From the NCBI GenBank assembly GCA_030652995.1, contig JAUSAG010000011.1, positions 1 to 64,000 on the forward strand: a stretch of 64,000 bases of DNA. Direction: 5' to 3'. Position 1 is the first letter of the stretch, and each line of letters opens with the position of its first letter. A program made the translations under genes and the position numbers. The notes below the pieces were generated by a model. It saw only the letters and a program-made list of their open reading frames with translations, did no database searches and was not told the DNA's origin. This DNA is from Methylotenera sp. Lineage in GTDB: Bacteria; Pseudomonadota; Gammaproteobacteria; Burkholderiales; Methylophilaceae. Shown one piece after another: positions 29,101 to 36,368 of the stretch.

Positions 29101-31121
29101 TAATGAAATCAAGCGTTAATCTGGTGGCAACGGACAACGTTTTAATTAGTAGCGTTTCAAATCCAACGATTGGAGATAGTGCTGTTACTGGAACGAGAAA
29201 GGTGACATTTTATACGTATGATGATCAGTCTTCTGTCACAGCCCTCTCGTTGGCTGGAGATGTTGCAGTCAAAGGCGATGAAAGGGTTTTCCCATCAAAA
29301 CTATCTGCGGTGGCACCCAATGGTGATGTCGATGTAGAAAATGTAGTGCTTTATCCCGCAGCAAAAGGGAATGTAACGTTGCTGGCTGGCAATAATGTGT
29401 TGATTGATAGCCTGATTATGTCAGAGGTCAATCCCTTGTTATTACCCGTGATTAATACGCCTGATGTAAAAACTGCCATCAATCCTGTGCTGAGTAACTA
29501 TCAAGACGCATCAGGACATACAGCTGGATTGTTGCATCTGGATGATGTCAATCCCGTACGAGTATATGCGGAAAACGATATTATATTTAAAGTGCAAAGT
29601 CCTTTAGTAACGCCTAAGCGTGTTGAAATCAGAGCAGGGCATGACGTAGTTGACCCGAACATCATTGCTCAGAACGTCAAGTCAACGGACATTTCAGTGA
29701 TTGAGGCTGGAAACTCCATTCGTTATAACGAACCAGTGCGTAACGGTGATTCAATTGAGCCGACAGAAGCTGGCATTGAAATCGCCGGACCTGGAAGGCT
29801 ACATATGATTGCAAATGGAGACATTGATTTAGGCACGTCAGATGGTGTTCGCTCAGTCGGTAATTTGTACAACCCATATTTGGGTGAGCAGGGGGCTGAT
29901 ATTATGGTGCAGCCAGGTGCGGCTGCCATAGCAGATTACAGCGGTATATTGAATGCCTATGTAGAGCCGACATCACAATTCTCAAGTATTTACTTGGAAG
30001 ACTTAGCTGTATATATGAGGGCTCGTACAGGCGTTGTAGATAAAGAAAAAGCGCGCATAGCTTTTCTAGAGCAGGACGCGCAAGCTCAAGCACAGGAAAA
30101 AAATCAGGCTCTTACAGATTTTAAATTGTTCGATAAGCAAGCTCAAACAGCGTTTATTAACCAAGTCTTCTTTAACGAAATCAGAGAGGGTGGACGAGAT
30201 GCAATTGATGTAAAAAGCAGTTCTTTTGGAGATTACACACGTTCGGAACGTGCCATATTGACAATGTTCCCTGCATTTACAACTAATCCCAATCTGATTT
30301 CACAACCGGGTTCAATCATGCAGGCCTTTGGAGATATTGCCAATGAGACAGTGACGCATCCCGGTGATCTGAATTTGTTTTATAGTCAAATCAGAAGTGA
30401 GCGTGCTGGCCGTATTGAGTTGCTAGTTCCAGGCGGCTTAGTGAATGCAGGCTTAGCTGTGGCCGGTAATCTTGAAAAGCCTGATACAGATCTTGGTATT
30501 GTGTCACTGCGTGGCGGTGAACTAGTGGCAATGGTAAGAGGCGACTTTCAGGTAAATCAATCGCGAGTGTTTACACTAGGCGGTAGCGATCTGATGCTCT
30601 ACTCAGCCTTGGCAGATATTGATGCGGGTAAGGGTGCTAAGACCTCTTCATCAACGCCTCCACCTGTTATACGTATCGTAGATGGTAAGGTCATCTATGA
30701 TTATTCAGGTTCTGTTTCTGGTAGCGGTATTGCTGCACTTACTGCAACAGGTGGTAAGCCTGGCACTGTTGATTTATTTGCACCTTATGGTGAAATCAAT
30801 GCCGGTGAGGCAGGTATTCGATCTGAAGGTAATATTAATTTAGGTGCCAGTTCGATTATAGGATTGGATAATGTTAGAGCTGGTGGTGATATTGCAGGCG
30901 CGCCTGCAGGAGGCTCTGCTGGTTTAAGTATCGCTACACCTGTCTCAGCTGATGCTTTAGCCAGCAACAAACAAACTGATCAGCTTGGTGATAGTGCTAA
31001 ACAAGCATCCAATACCAAACTAGCCTCTATGCCTTCGTTAATCAGTGTAGAGGTGATTTCGTTGGGCGAAGGGTCATCAACAAACAATGCAATAACTGAG
31101 GAAAGTAGAAAGGCTAGATAA
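20121..31121 (+). CDS. giant filamentous haemagglutinin-family TpsA exoprotein
   Basis: 3666 residues from ATG 20121, chosen over ATG 20115 because AAAGGA lies eight bases before it. The N-terminus is an extended signal peptide (MNNGIYRLVFNKSRGLWMAV ... about 75 residues). The TPS domain follows (about 85-330) with NFNHTGGAGSATLIRITGAK, GAIYLINQNGILFGNGARVD and GLVASALDI. The rest is mostly a right-handed beta-helix of imperfect repeats, with many VDVSGG, GGxVxI and AGNNL motifs. The C-terminal third matches DUF3739-type FHA proteins (RVEIRAGHDVVDPN, DLGTSDGVRSVGNLYNPYLG, GDLNLFYSQIRSERAGRIEL). No C-terminal toxin or sorting tail is seen. A Gln/Leu/Phe-rich insert interrupts the helix near residues 980-1110. 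It is presumably secreted through the TpsB barrel encoded next, and serves adhesion or matrix structure. Confidence 0.92.
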   Translation: MNNGIYRLVFNKSRGLWMAVSEHVRSHQSGKSSSGKSKLNANINNSGPDKGSVSVFILLLGGLGVFGIASADPILPVNTIPTGLVYNPAQVTIHPPEVIANINVLKIDQSSLKSILTGTNFDIGNASAVNFNHTGGAGSATLIRITGAKSIIEGALNSPNGAIYLINQNGILFGNGARVDVNGLVASALDIKDSDFLSNLGHLNAYVDGGRAAYVWGGNAAGFQEVLVQVAPDAQIKAALGSSVMLFAPKVINQGSIHTTEGQVAMAAGDKVYLSFAPDLNGGTAPGIYNYTEDSPYRGLAGVLVEVDSPGYTKKDANGNDVLDTNNNPVELTGEVVNDTMGRILAQRGNVTMASFLVNQNGRVTATSSTAQKGSVRLLARDTNAVGFASIEPSGNEGQLDFVTRMSQNNTTNTIISGRRTGKLELGENSITAVLAEDSAALAKTREVFSAPQAGEPVAKAGEKSYVESVINAVNVTGSTIADEQVFNAPTIEAVGRQVIIGDNAKVVAPGGYIDIAAQKSGIGFNFGALNAKDSESGLFLGKNTLIDAAGLKNVAVDMERNFVEVLLTLTDLKDNPLNRDGFLYREKVWFDIRNTPDSRVADLSGFVKQVPRSLGEKLATAGDVKLRSEGDLIQNSSSKVDVSGGSLRFDAGLNKESWVVAQNGKAYALGDAPVDSLFTGFLGATNSRGRQEAGYTEGKAAGTLSIEAYDIALDGQLSGGATYGIHQRESKNLGGHLAVKVMTEIGVSEHDVNIGNTTPLSVGFSASDALPVSRIDTVEIDAGMISRSGFEDVAIDTTANIKVNAALKMADGAKLALSGRDVEVNKDIVSRGGNISLTSAFTEGSVIADDKNIKVADGVTLDVSGNWVNDRLSGIATGRVLTDGGQVSISSGDEVKLGSGSLVDVSGGGWLQGNGNLVKGDAGSINIASQVGQGSQDNPYTYIAPELKGELRGFALGTGGTLSITAPFITIGNTGNVFARNFLQDQNAVQDLFFNPQTQSSVIQNILTKVLTRNDLKKDLFSHISGNDLSESPEFLSANQEIQSQLILNFLAISSPQRDQVYLNILTQHDLFQNIFDGVQIQPNLVQNLFADLQVLPSYAQDSGFTSFNLTGRDGVLVRGDTQVDVIAKNYFLDRDYVLKATGSHVNDFATTVTLPAHMRSSTSIALSSLATDVTQPATAFVPSGVARGSVVVETGAKIKVDANGVRTDAEGKASLPSIALSAWSNQLYVDGTLEAPGGNISLTMLGDPSSTEDPGYNDSQAIWLGANAKLLAAGYTRLTPTANGLRAGNVYDGGSIALDAKKGYVIAESGSVLDVSGTSAILDVKNINRITPTRITSNGGDISISAREGMLLDSTLKASSPGGLGGSFELRFTRGVTRNLGLLSADYPGTIPNVDVGNLGRLPDQLWYVDLSQSGTFVPNTLNAGDAIETSAAGLAKVSVDKIASAGFSDVALKSEHGVRFTGDVDLDASRSLTINAKVVEGTGTSTVTLSAPNVVIANDLDIKPLRPNNEYQAATPVAGSANLIVNSELLDLKGQFALSRFAATTLNSNGEIRMTGVSDPNVSVGGLNQPPVGKMITTGELNFNARQIYPTSLSDFTVTVNGAGSKVSFNKIDPNGSYDKVLSAGGKLTVNAETIDQNGVLLAPFGTIALNASDTLILNEDSVTSVSAQGAIIPFGYTDRDGLDFLYDFGPNSQLFTAPPERVVKLNAPNINQETGSTVDVSGGGDLFAYEWVPGIGGSSDVLAANANQNAFGKGTTDTWAIMPANNQTFASFDTQYWQGSDVKAGDAVYISGVPGLAAGYYTLLPARYALLPGAMLVSSVSGQQDRTAGLSQVLENGSTLVSGHLASYTANGYTQSSRTGGFVVRSGTDAYKLAQYNTTQASNYFKNNKQAQQVADAGRFSIAATNSLILKGDVAALTGAGGLGAEVDIAAPKLLVVASGEQVGQVIKDGISYLAIDEDTLANFDAASLLLGGTRSNGILDVVSSEVRVSENAEIVAPEVMLAATDTLLLDSGAFVKGAGAGATAKDLVIGAVGGADGDGALIRVSGGKATQITRLNTDANRGELTVESGATVEGDGSLLLDASKKINLAGNIAFADGAALGFSSSHVSLGSPDNNEAVIDGLWLKTAQLDQFVDAGSLFLQSKSTIDLYGDASFGNNSFDLTLQSAGIAGYQNDGKTATITTRNITLANNDNATFAPAAQLGSGTLPMLGTGTLAINAETVVNGNNTVRLAGYDQVNIAASKELVVQGNADRISDLGTPARFVTPNKLVADKNLTINTSRITASNKADYAIESSAGLLKVHSDAVTQPALVAATSKGSELKLTGEQVLLASGATIDMRGAKTSIETTGLNATDNVTLENGARILAQGSAYTLNDQTVALPAGQVLLTSKNGDVDVQQGALIDLTAAGNGDAGKLVVSATEGEAKLAGNIQAAVAGAQGKNATASVDAKIITDVSQTINTLSTFSGAQSYRARQGDMTIAGTDTITAQDVKIVADNGAITINGKIDASGDKGGSIEIFAKDNLTVNAGAELLAKGTADTTSTAGSLGNGGDVLLSSELGIVATAMPDINGFGGALIDVSGDQVGAIKGEGGEVIFRAARTGADAGDGVNVDSAAAAAVTGAKRVLVEAVKKYEYTTIGTTQQTTIRNETNSFATNVAGLMASYSNTRDGLAATIAPGVEVNSATDLTLSADWNLGNSATTPTIPSGGILTLRAGNNLNLNGNIDYEQFNAANILTQRPGSWSYRLVAGADASSVNPEMVVQGTGDIVLANGKFVRTGTGFIHAAAGNDIQLGTNGGLGAAMYTEGLARPVYVSGGKGLMDINTPGDFEILILNNFGVPTATTTNREVYADGGGDVILNAGGEISGSATRAETQNVRSWLYHAALGTNTKNPQARWWSRFNSFTNGVAALGGGDVKVVAGSDVSNLQLAAATNGRMGGDVNAAPDLVNFSELGGGDVSVKAGGSVNQVLLHAGKGDIAVKSGGDINTAVSLMKSSVNLVATDNVLISSVSNPTIGDSAVTGTRKVTFYTYDDQSSVTALSLAGDVAVKGDERVFPSKLSAVAPNGDVDVENVVLYPAAKGNVTLLAGNNVLIDSLIMSEVNPLLLPVINTPDVKTAINPVLSNYQDASGHTAGLLHLDDVNPVRVYAENDIIFKVQSPLVTPKRVEIRAGHDVVDPNIIAQNVKSTDISVIEAGNSIRYNEPVRNGDSIEPTEAGIEIAGPGRLHMIANGDIDLGTSDGVRSVGNLYNPYLGEQGADIMVQPGAAAIADYSGILNAYVEPTSQFSSIYLEDLAVYMRARTGVVDKEKARIAFLEQDAQAQAQEKNQALTDFKLFDKQAQTAFINQVFFNEIREGGRDAIDVKSSSFGDYTRSERAILTMFPAFTTNPNLISQPGSIMQAFGDIANETVTHPGDLNLFYSQIRSERAGRIELLVPGGLVNAGLAVAGNLEKPDTDLGIVSLRGGELVAMVRGDFQVNQSRVFTLGGSDLMLYSALADIDAGKGAKTSSSTPPPVIRIVDGKVIYDYSGSVSGSGIAALTATGGKPGTVDLFAPYGEINAGEAGIRSEGNINLGASSIIGLDNVRAGGDIAGAPAGGSAGLSIATPVSADALASNKQTDQLGDSAKQASNTKLASMPSLISVEVISLGEGSSTNNAITEESRKAR
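23053..23440 (+). repeat. non-beta, Q/L/F-rich degenerate repeat insert within the TpsA gene
   Basis: Here the regular beta-helix pattern gives way to about 130 residues rich in Gln, Asn, Leu and Phe. A loose unit recurs: AVQDLFF, VIQNIL, LKKDLFS, QSQLILNF, LFQNIF, LVQNLFADL, spaced roughly 12-25 residues. It is predicted mostly helical, and the beta-helix resumes at FNLTGRDGVLV. Confidence 0.55.
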
Positions 31122-31193
31122 TAAGCATGAAATTGTAGTCTTTTTGTAACCCCTGTGTAATAAACAGTCGTTATTATGGGTGCCAATAACGAA

Positions 31194-31226
31194 TCAAGGC
31201 TAGAGCAGATCTTGTTCTAGCCTTGA
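31194..31226 (+). other. perfect 11-bp hairpin between tpsA and tpsB genes
   Basis: TCAAGGCTAGA (31194-31204) and TCTAGCCTTGA (31216-31226) flank an 11-base loop containing AGATCT. CTATAATT follows instead of a T-run, so it is not a canonical terminator. It probably acts as an attenuator or RNA-stability element setting the ratio between the giant exoprotein and its transporter. Confidence 0.6.
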
Positions 31227-31250
31227 CTATAATTAGGGATTACATTCGAT

Positions 31251-33023
31251 ATGCGTAAGCAAAATAACTATAAAAATTGCACAGTTATTTTTAGCCTTCT
31301 GTTGCTAGGCCAAGCTTTGTCTTCCCTCGCAGGAGAGACGTCTGGTTCTTTATTAGGAACTGATACGCCTTATGTATCAACAGGTGTATCAACAGAAAAA
31401 ATTGAAAATCAGGGCTCTAGTGAGGCATCTTCACAGCAGGATTCCAACCGCACTAATGAACCAAAAAGCAATGTGGATGCGTCCGAACTTAATCAAGATG
31501 CGACGAATTATTTTGATATCCTTGAGTTTCAGGTAGAAGGTAATACCAAGTTAAGCGCAGAAAAGATTGAGGCTGCGGTCTACCCACAAATGGGTGAAAA
31601 GAAAAGCATTTCAGACGTGGAAAAAGCGCGTGAAGCTTTAGAGAAGGCTTATCATGAAGCAGGATTTTTAACAGTTCTGGTTGATATTCCTGAGCAAGAT
31701 GTTGACAAGAAAGTTGTAAAGCTCAACGTTACTGAAGGTAAAGTGGGTCGTTTACGTGTTAAAGACTCTGATTACTACTCACTTGGTCGAATTAAACATT
31801 TGGCACAATCCGTGAAAGAAGGGGAAGTCCCTCATTTCCCAACGCTTCAAAAAGATATTTCGAGATTAAATCGCACTTCTGACAAACGTGTGACGCCAGT
31901 TATGAAAGCGGGTAAAGCGTTTGGTACGGTAGATGTTGACCTCAAGGTTGAAGATAACCTTCCTTTACACGCAAGCCTCGAGCTTAATGATCGCTTCAAT
32001 AATGGCACTTCAAGAATGCGATTAGCAGGTATGTTGAGATACGACAATTTATGGCAACGGGAACATAGTTTATCTTTAAATTTTATTACCTCTCCAGAAG
32101 ATACGAATGAAGTAAAAGTGCTTTCAGCGAATTACTTGATGCGCTTTGACGAGAGCGACATGTTGTTAGCATTGTATGGAGTTAAGTCAAAAAGTAATGT
32201 CGGTTTGACTATAGCTACTGGTGGTTTGAATGTTCTTGGGAACGCTAATATTTTTGGTGCCCGTTTAATTAAACCTCTACCAGCGCTTGATAATTATTAT
32301 CATTCAGTTTCATTTGGCCTTGATTATAAAGATTTTGGACAAAAGGTTGGATTAGATGGTGGTCCAGATGGTGAAGAAAAGCCCATTACCTATGTGCCTC
32401 TTTCAGCTTCATATAATGGCTCTTGGCAGCAGGCTTTGGGTAGAACGCAATTAACTACTGGTGTTACTTTAGGTATACGTGGACTTGTAGCAGATGCAGA
32501 CGAGTTTTCTAAAAATCAAGATGGTGCAAAGCCAAACTTCTTTGTTGCAAAAGCTGACTTGCAACATACGCAAAATTTACCTATGGACTTTCAAGGTTTC
32601 GCAAAAATTAGTGGTCAGTTTTCTGGCACCACCCTAATTGCAAATGAAAGGTTCTTTGCTGGTGGCGTGGATACAGTAAGAGGGTATAGGGAAGCAGAAG
32701 CTTTGGGAGATCAGGCGGTGCATTCGACATTGGAAATTAGAACACCTTCCATGTTTAAGAGCTCGAATTGGCTGCAGCAATTAAGGTTGTCAGCTTTTTA
32801 TGATATTGCTCAAATTAGAATTATTAATCCTGTAGATCAGGATAGAAAATCAATTTTATCTGGTGCCGGCTTTGGATTAAGGTTGAACACCTACAAGAAA
32901 ATCAATTTGAGTCTTGATTTAGCGTGGGCACTTAATGACAGTCCGTCTTTAGATGAATTCGAAGTACCAATTACGAAAAAAGGTGATTTTCAAAGTCATA
33001 TGCGCCTCTGGTATGAATTTTAA
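31251..33023 (+). CDS. TpsB outer-membrane transporter (ShlB/FhaC/HecB family)
   Basis: 590 residues with a signal peptide (about 1-28), a Ser/Asn-rich linker, and POTRA domains beginning YFDILEFQVEGNTKLSAEKI (about 88-107) with YHEAGFLTVLVDIPEQDV and VKLNVTEGKVGRLRV. A 16-strand barrel from about 215 to the end has the conserved family motif ERFFAGGVDTVRGYREAEAL (loop L6 VRGY) and ends in an aromatic residue (LWYEF), as barrel proteins do. It recognises the TPS domain of the upstream exoprotein and threads it to the surface. The gene is 130 bases downstream of its partner, with a hairpin in between. Confidence 0.93.
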   Translation: MRKQNNYKNCTVIFSLLLLGQALSSLAGETSGSLLGTDTPYVSTGVSTEKIENQGSSEASSQQDSNRTNEPKSNVDASELNQDATNYFDILEFQVEGNTKLSAEKIEAAVYPQMGEKKSISDVEKAREALEKAYHEAGFLTVLVDIPEQDVDKKVVKLNVTEGKVGRLRVKDSDYYSLGRIKHLAQSVKEGEVPHFPTLQKDISRLNRTSDKRVTPVMKAGKAFGTVDVDLKVEDNLPLHASLELNDRFNNGTSRMRLAGMLRYDNLWQREHSLSLNFITSPEDTNEVKVLSANYLMRFDESDMLLALYGVKSKSNVGLTIATGGLNVLGNANIFGARLIKPLPALDNYYHSVSFGLDYKDFGQKVGLDGGPDGEEKPITYVPLSASYNGSWQQALGRTQLTTGVTLGIRGLVADADEFSKNQDGAKPNFFVAKADLQHTQNLPMDFQGFAKISGQFSGTTLIANERFFAGGVDTVRGYREAEALGDQAVHSTLEIRTPSMFKSSNWLQQLRLSAFYDIAQIRIINPVDQDRKSILSGAGFGLRLNTYKKINLSLDLAWALNDSPSLDEFEVPITKKGDFQSHMRLWYEF

Positions 33024-33082
33024 TAGATGGTTTGATTGATGAAGTATGCAGTAGAAAGTAATTTATTCAAGGGATATTAGGT

Positions 33083-34762
33083 ATGAAGAAATTTTTGATG
33101 TTATTGAGTTTGATTGCTGCACTTAATCCCTTAACCGGGTTAGCAGAGTGGAACGCCGATTGGGGATCACAAAAAAAGATCAAGGTAGAAACAACAGGGG
33201 TGTCAGCTATCAATGACTATGCCGTTATTGTGAGGCTGCATTCAGCCAACTTTGATTTTTTGGGCGCCAACATGGATGGCTCAGATTTGCGCTTCATCGC
33301 TGCAGATGACAAAACAGAACTTAAATATCATATTGAAAAATATGACGCAACGAATGAGCTTGCAGTCATTTGGGTAAAGCTACCAAAAATTGATCAAGCC
33401 GATAAAGATGCGCATTTCTGGCTGTATTCAGGTAACGAAAACGCAACGGCGACATCTGATGCAAAGCTAACATGGGATGCTAATACCGTTGCGGTTTTTA
33501 ACTTTGCTGAAAAGACTTTATTTCAGGACAGTTCTGCGACTGGATTGATGGCAAGCGGAGAAATCACGCTACAGAAAGCTGCATTGCTTGGTGAGGCGGC
33601 TGTTTTCACTGCTAAACCCTTTGTAATTCCTGCAAACCCTGCAGTGAAGCGTCTAGCAGGTGCAGCTTATACCTGGTCTGCTTGGGTTAAACCACAAAGC
33701 TTGCCACAGCAGGCTGGTCTTTATAATCAAGCTGATGCAGTTGTTTTGAAAATTGATGACTTAAAGTTGACCTTAAGTGTTGGAGGAACGAATGTATCTG
33801 GTGGTGAAATCAAACCAGCAACATGGCAACACGTCGCATTTACTCTGGATGGTGACAAGGCAAGTATATATATCAATGGCATTTCTGTAGCCGCTGGCGA
33901 TGTGCCTCCTGTTGATGCCGAGTCAGACATTAAAATCGGCGACGGCTATGTCGGCGAAATGGATGAAGTTGAGATTGCAAATGTTGCGCGTAGTGCTGAT
34001 TGGTTAAAGTTATCTGCAAGTTCACAAGGGATGGATAGCCAGTTGCTAAAAATTGAAGCATCTGTAGCTGAAGGTGATGAGGAAGGTGAGCATCCCAACT
34101 ATATCGGTATTTTAATTAGCAGTTTAACGTTAGATGCGGAAATTGTTATTGGTATCTTGGCCGTGATGTTCATCATCAGTATATGGGTAATGTGGGCTAA
34201 AGCAATGGTTGTAATAAAAACTGATAAAGACAATAAGAAATTTCTCACCAAATTTCAAAAAGCCAGTGGTGATGATCTGTTGGCGCTGGATAAAGGTGCC
34301 AGGTACCCTAATTCCAGTCTATACAAACTCTATCAAGCTGGCTTGCGTGAGATTAAAAAACGTCAGGTAGAAGGCGAGACATTAGCCCTTAGTGGCGCAT
34401 CAATGGATGCCATTAAAGCAGCGATTGACGCTGATCTTGTGCGCGAAACGCAACGATTGAACTCAGGCATGGTATTGCTGACAATCGCAATTTCTGGTGG
34501 ACCTTTCCTTGGGCTTTTAGGTACGGTTGTTGGTGTGATGATTACCTTTGCTGCCATTGCGGCAGCCGGTGACGTAAACGTGAACGCAATTGCACCTGGT
34601 ATTGCCGCAGCTTTGTTAGCGACGGTAGCAGGCTTGGCAGTGGCTATTCCTGCACTATTTGGCTACAACTATCTGGCAAGCCGAATTAAAAATATCACGA
34701 TTGCAATGCAGATATTCGTAGATGAATTTGTTACACGTTCAGCCGAGCTGTACGGTAAATAA
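33083..34762 (+). CDS. DUF2341-LamG-ExbB fusion protein (MotA/TolQ/ExbB proton channel)
   Basis: 559 residues. Signal peptide (about 1-21); a DUF2341 domain (about 22-125: WNADWGSQKKIKVETT, HFWLYSGNENA); a LamG/concanavalin-like domain (about 130-310: YTWSAWVKPQSLPQQAGLYN, WQHVAFTLDGDKASIYINGI, GEMDEVEIANVARSADWLKL). Then a membrane helix (about 352-372), a cytoplasmic stretch, and the ExbB core with two helices: GPFLGLLGTVVGVMITFAAI and APGIAAALLATVAGLAVAIP. ExbB normally has a short periplasmic N-terminus; here about 340 extracytoplasmic residues of sugar-binding type are added. It forms the pmf-driven stator with the two ExbDs that follow, and is possibly gated by a periplasmic ligand. The gene starts 60 bases after tpsB. 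Confidence 0.88.
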   Translation: MKKFLMLLSLIAALNPLTGLAEWNADWGSQKKIKVETTGVSAINDYAVIVRLHSANFDFLGANMDGSDLRFIAADDKTELKYHIEKYDATNELAVIWVKLPKIDQADKDAHFWLYSGNENATATSDAKLTWDANTVAVFNFAEKTLFQDSSATGLMASGEITLQKAALLGEAAVFTAKPFVIPANPAVKRLAGAAYTWSAWVKPQSLPQQAGLYNQADAVVLKIDDLKLTLSVGGTNVSGGEIKPATWQHVAFTLDGDKASIYINGISVAAGDVPPVDAESDIKIGDGYVGEMDEVEIANVARSADWLKLSASSQGMDSQLLKIEASVAEGDEEGEHPNYIGILISSLTLDAEIVIGILAVMFIISIWVMWAKAMVVIKTDKDNKKFLTKFQKASGDDLLALDKGARYPNSSLYKLYQAGLREIKKRQVEGETLALSGASMDAIKAAIDADLVRETQRLNSGMVLLTIAISGGPFLGLLGTVVGVMITFAAIAAAGDVNVNAIAPGIAAALLATVAGLAVAIPALFGYNYLASRIKNITIAMQIFVDEFVTRSAELYGK

Positions 34763-34783
34763 CTTTTAGAAAAATGAGCTGCT

Positions 34784-35194
34784 ATGTCTGAAGGCGTTAA
34801 AGAAGAGAATCAACTGTACGACGAGATCAACATCACGCCGATGCTCGATTTGGCATACGTATTATTGGTGATATTTATCATCATGACGACTGCCTCTGTA
34901 CAAGGTGTAAAAGTTGAATCGCCTACTACACTTGCAACGGCGCCGTTAGCTAAACCAAAAATGCGGGCTATAACAATCACGAGTGATGGGGCAGTTTATT
35001 TGGACGCTTATCCTGTTGATATGGCCTCGCTTGAGCAAAGACTAGCTGAAATGAAGAGTGGTAACCCGGAACTGCCTGTGGTGCTAAAAGCTGATGCGGC
35101 AACACACTTTGAAAAGGTCTCTGAAGTGCTGGGTATTTGCAAAAAACTGGACATTACTGAAGTCGGCCTAGTGACCAAGAAGCAGGCAGGATAA
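34784..35194 (+). CDS. exbD: ExbD-type biopolymer transporter, copy 1
   Basis: 136 residues: short cytoplasmic tail, INITPMLDLAYVLLVIFIIM with the channel Asp in PMLD, one membrane helix, then the periplasmic alpha/beta domain (LPVVLKADAATHFEKVSEVL). It forms the proton path with ExbB. Begins 22 bases after the fusion gene. Confidence 0.93.
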   Translation: MSEGVKEENQLYDEINITPMLDLAYVLLVIFIIMTTASVQGVKVESPTTLATAPLAKPKMRAITITSDGAVYLDAYPVDMASLEQRLAEMKSGNPELPVVLKADAATHFEKVSEVLGICKKLDITEVGLVTKKQAG

Positions 35195-35198
35195 CAAC

Positions 35199-35603
35199 AT
35201 GCAGGTTCAAAACGACGCGCAACCATACGACACAATCAACATCACGCCGATGTTGGATTTGGCTTATGTATTGCTGGTAATTTTTATTTTAATGACAACC
35301 GCTGGCGTGCAGGGGTTGACGATGAATCTACCCAAGCCATCGAACAAACCAAGCACTGAAAAGCATGACGTAAAAATTGTTCAGGTACAACAGGGTGGTG
35401 GCATTTTGATTAATGGTGTGGGTGTAAGTCTTGCTGAATTAGAGACGCAACTTAACGCTGCTCGCTCAAAAGATCCTGAGTTTTCTGTGATGATTCGCGG
35501 TGATGCAAATGCAGCTTATGCAGGTGTCATTAGCGTGATAGACCTGGTGACAAGAATGGAAATTACAAATGTAGGGCTTGTCACGGGCAAGATTGGTACA
35601 TGA
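35199..35603 (+). CDS. exbD: ExbD-type biopolymer transporter, copy 2
   Basis: 134 residues. The transmembrane part is almost identical to copy 1 (INITPMLDLAYVLLVIFILM, with the channel Asp), while the periplasmic half differs (VMIRGDANAAYAGVISVIDL). Two different ExbDs could form a heterodimer within one ExbB pentamer. Strong Shine-Dalgarno (GGCAGGA); starts four bases after copy 1. Confidence 0.92.
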   Translation: MQVQNDAQPYDTINITPMLDLAYVLLVIFILMTTAGVQGLTMNLPKPSNKPSTEKHDVKIVQVQQGGGILINGVGVSLAELETQLNAARSKDPEFSVMIRGDANAAYAGVISVIDLVTRMEITNVGLVTGKIGT

Positions 35604-36304
35604 TGGAAAACTTTAATATCAACGAGGATGATGAGCAGGAACCTAGCGCAAAATCGATTTGGATTAGGCGCGTTGCTATTTCACTCGTGGTAGCCATTGT
35701 GTTAGGCGGACTAGGTTACATGCTAAAAGGCTTATTTTCGGGCGGGTCCACAGGTAAAAAAGCAGTAACGACAATCAAACTGCTTCCTGACACGCCACCG
35801 CCACCGCCGCCGCCTCCTAAGGAGCCTCCAAAAGAGCAACCTAAAGAAGTAAAAGAAGTAAAAGAAGTCCCGCAGCCGAAGCCAGAGGAGACACCACCAG
35901 CGGAGGTTCTGAAAATGGAAGGTGCTGCTGGTGATGGCCCAAGCCCATTTGCCGCAGGCACTGTGAGCAATGAATATAAAGGTGGTGATGTCGGTACGAT
36001 GATCGGTGGTGGCCCGAGTAAGTACCAGTTTGCATGGTATACCGATTTAATCAAAAACAAGATTGAAGATGCAATGGCTAAAGACAAGGTCCTTGCAAAT
36101 GGCGCATATAAAGTCGTTGTTAAAATTTGGGTAGCCCCAAATGGCCGTATAGAGCGCTATGAGTTGGTTGGTTCAAGCGGTGATGCTGAGAGAGATGTTT
36201 TACTTAAAAAGGCATTAGATGATATGCCGCCATTATCTGATGCGCCGCCAGGAGATATGCCTCAACCAGTGAAATTGAGAGTGACCGCACGGTCTGTTGG
36301 TTAA
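35600..36304 (+). CDS. tonB: TonB energy transducer
   Basis: 234 residues: cytoplasmic N-terminus, membrane anchor (about 26-46), a proline/lysine/glutamate-rich spacer (PDTPPPPPPPPKEPPKEQPK, then PQPKPEETPPAE), and a C-terminal TonB domain (YTDLIKNKIEDAMAKD, YKVVVKIWVAPNGRIERYEL, LLKKALDDMPPLSDAPPGDM). It carries ExbB/ExbD energy across the periplasm to an outer-membrane partner. No TonB-dependent receptor with a plug domain lies nearby, so the partner may be the porin-like protein or an unlinked receptor. Overlaps exbD copy 2 by ATGA. Confidence 0.92.
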   Translation: MMENFNINEDDEQEPSAKSIWIRRVAISLVVAIVLGGLGYMLKGLFSGGSTGKKAVTTIKLLPDTPPPPPPPPKEPPKEQPKEVKEVKEVPQPKPEETPPAEVLKMEGAAGDGPSPFAAGTVSNEYKGGDVGTMIGGGPSKYQFAWYTDLIKNKIEDAMAKDKVLANGAYKVVVKIWVAPNGRIERYELVGSSGDAERDVLLKKALDDMPPLSDAPPGDMPQPVKLRVTARSVG

Positions 36305-36368
36305 CGATTACAGAATAAATATTGCGAATGAAATGATGAATTTAATTAAAGATGAAATGGAAATTAAC

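Noticed and set aside
30961-31121. C-terminal toxin (CdiA-type) or immunity gene after the FHA protein
   Set aside because: The C-terminus is a short Ser/Thr/Asn-rich tail after the DUF3739-like part, and tpsB follows directly with no small immunity frame.
20875-31186. Numerous 60-130-codon frames on the minus strand within the FHA gene
   Set aside because: They are shadows of the strongly biased coding strand: no ribosome sites, no domains, mutually overlapping.
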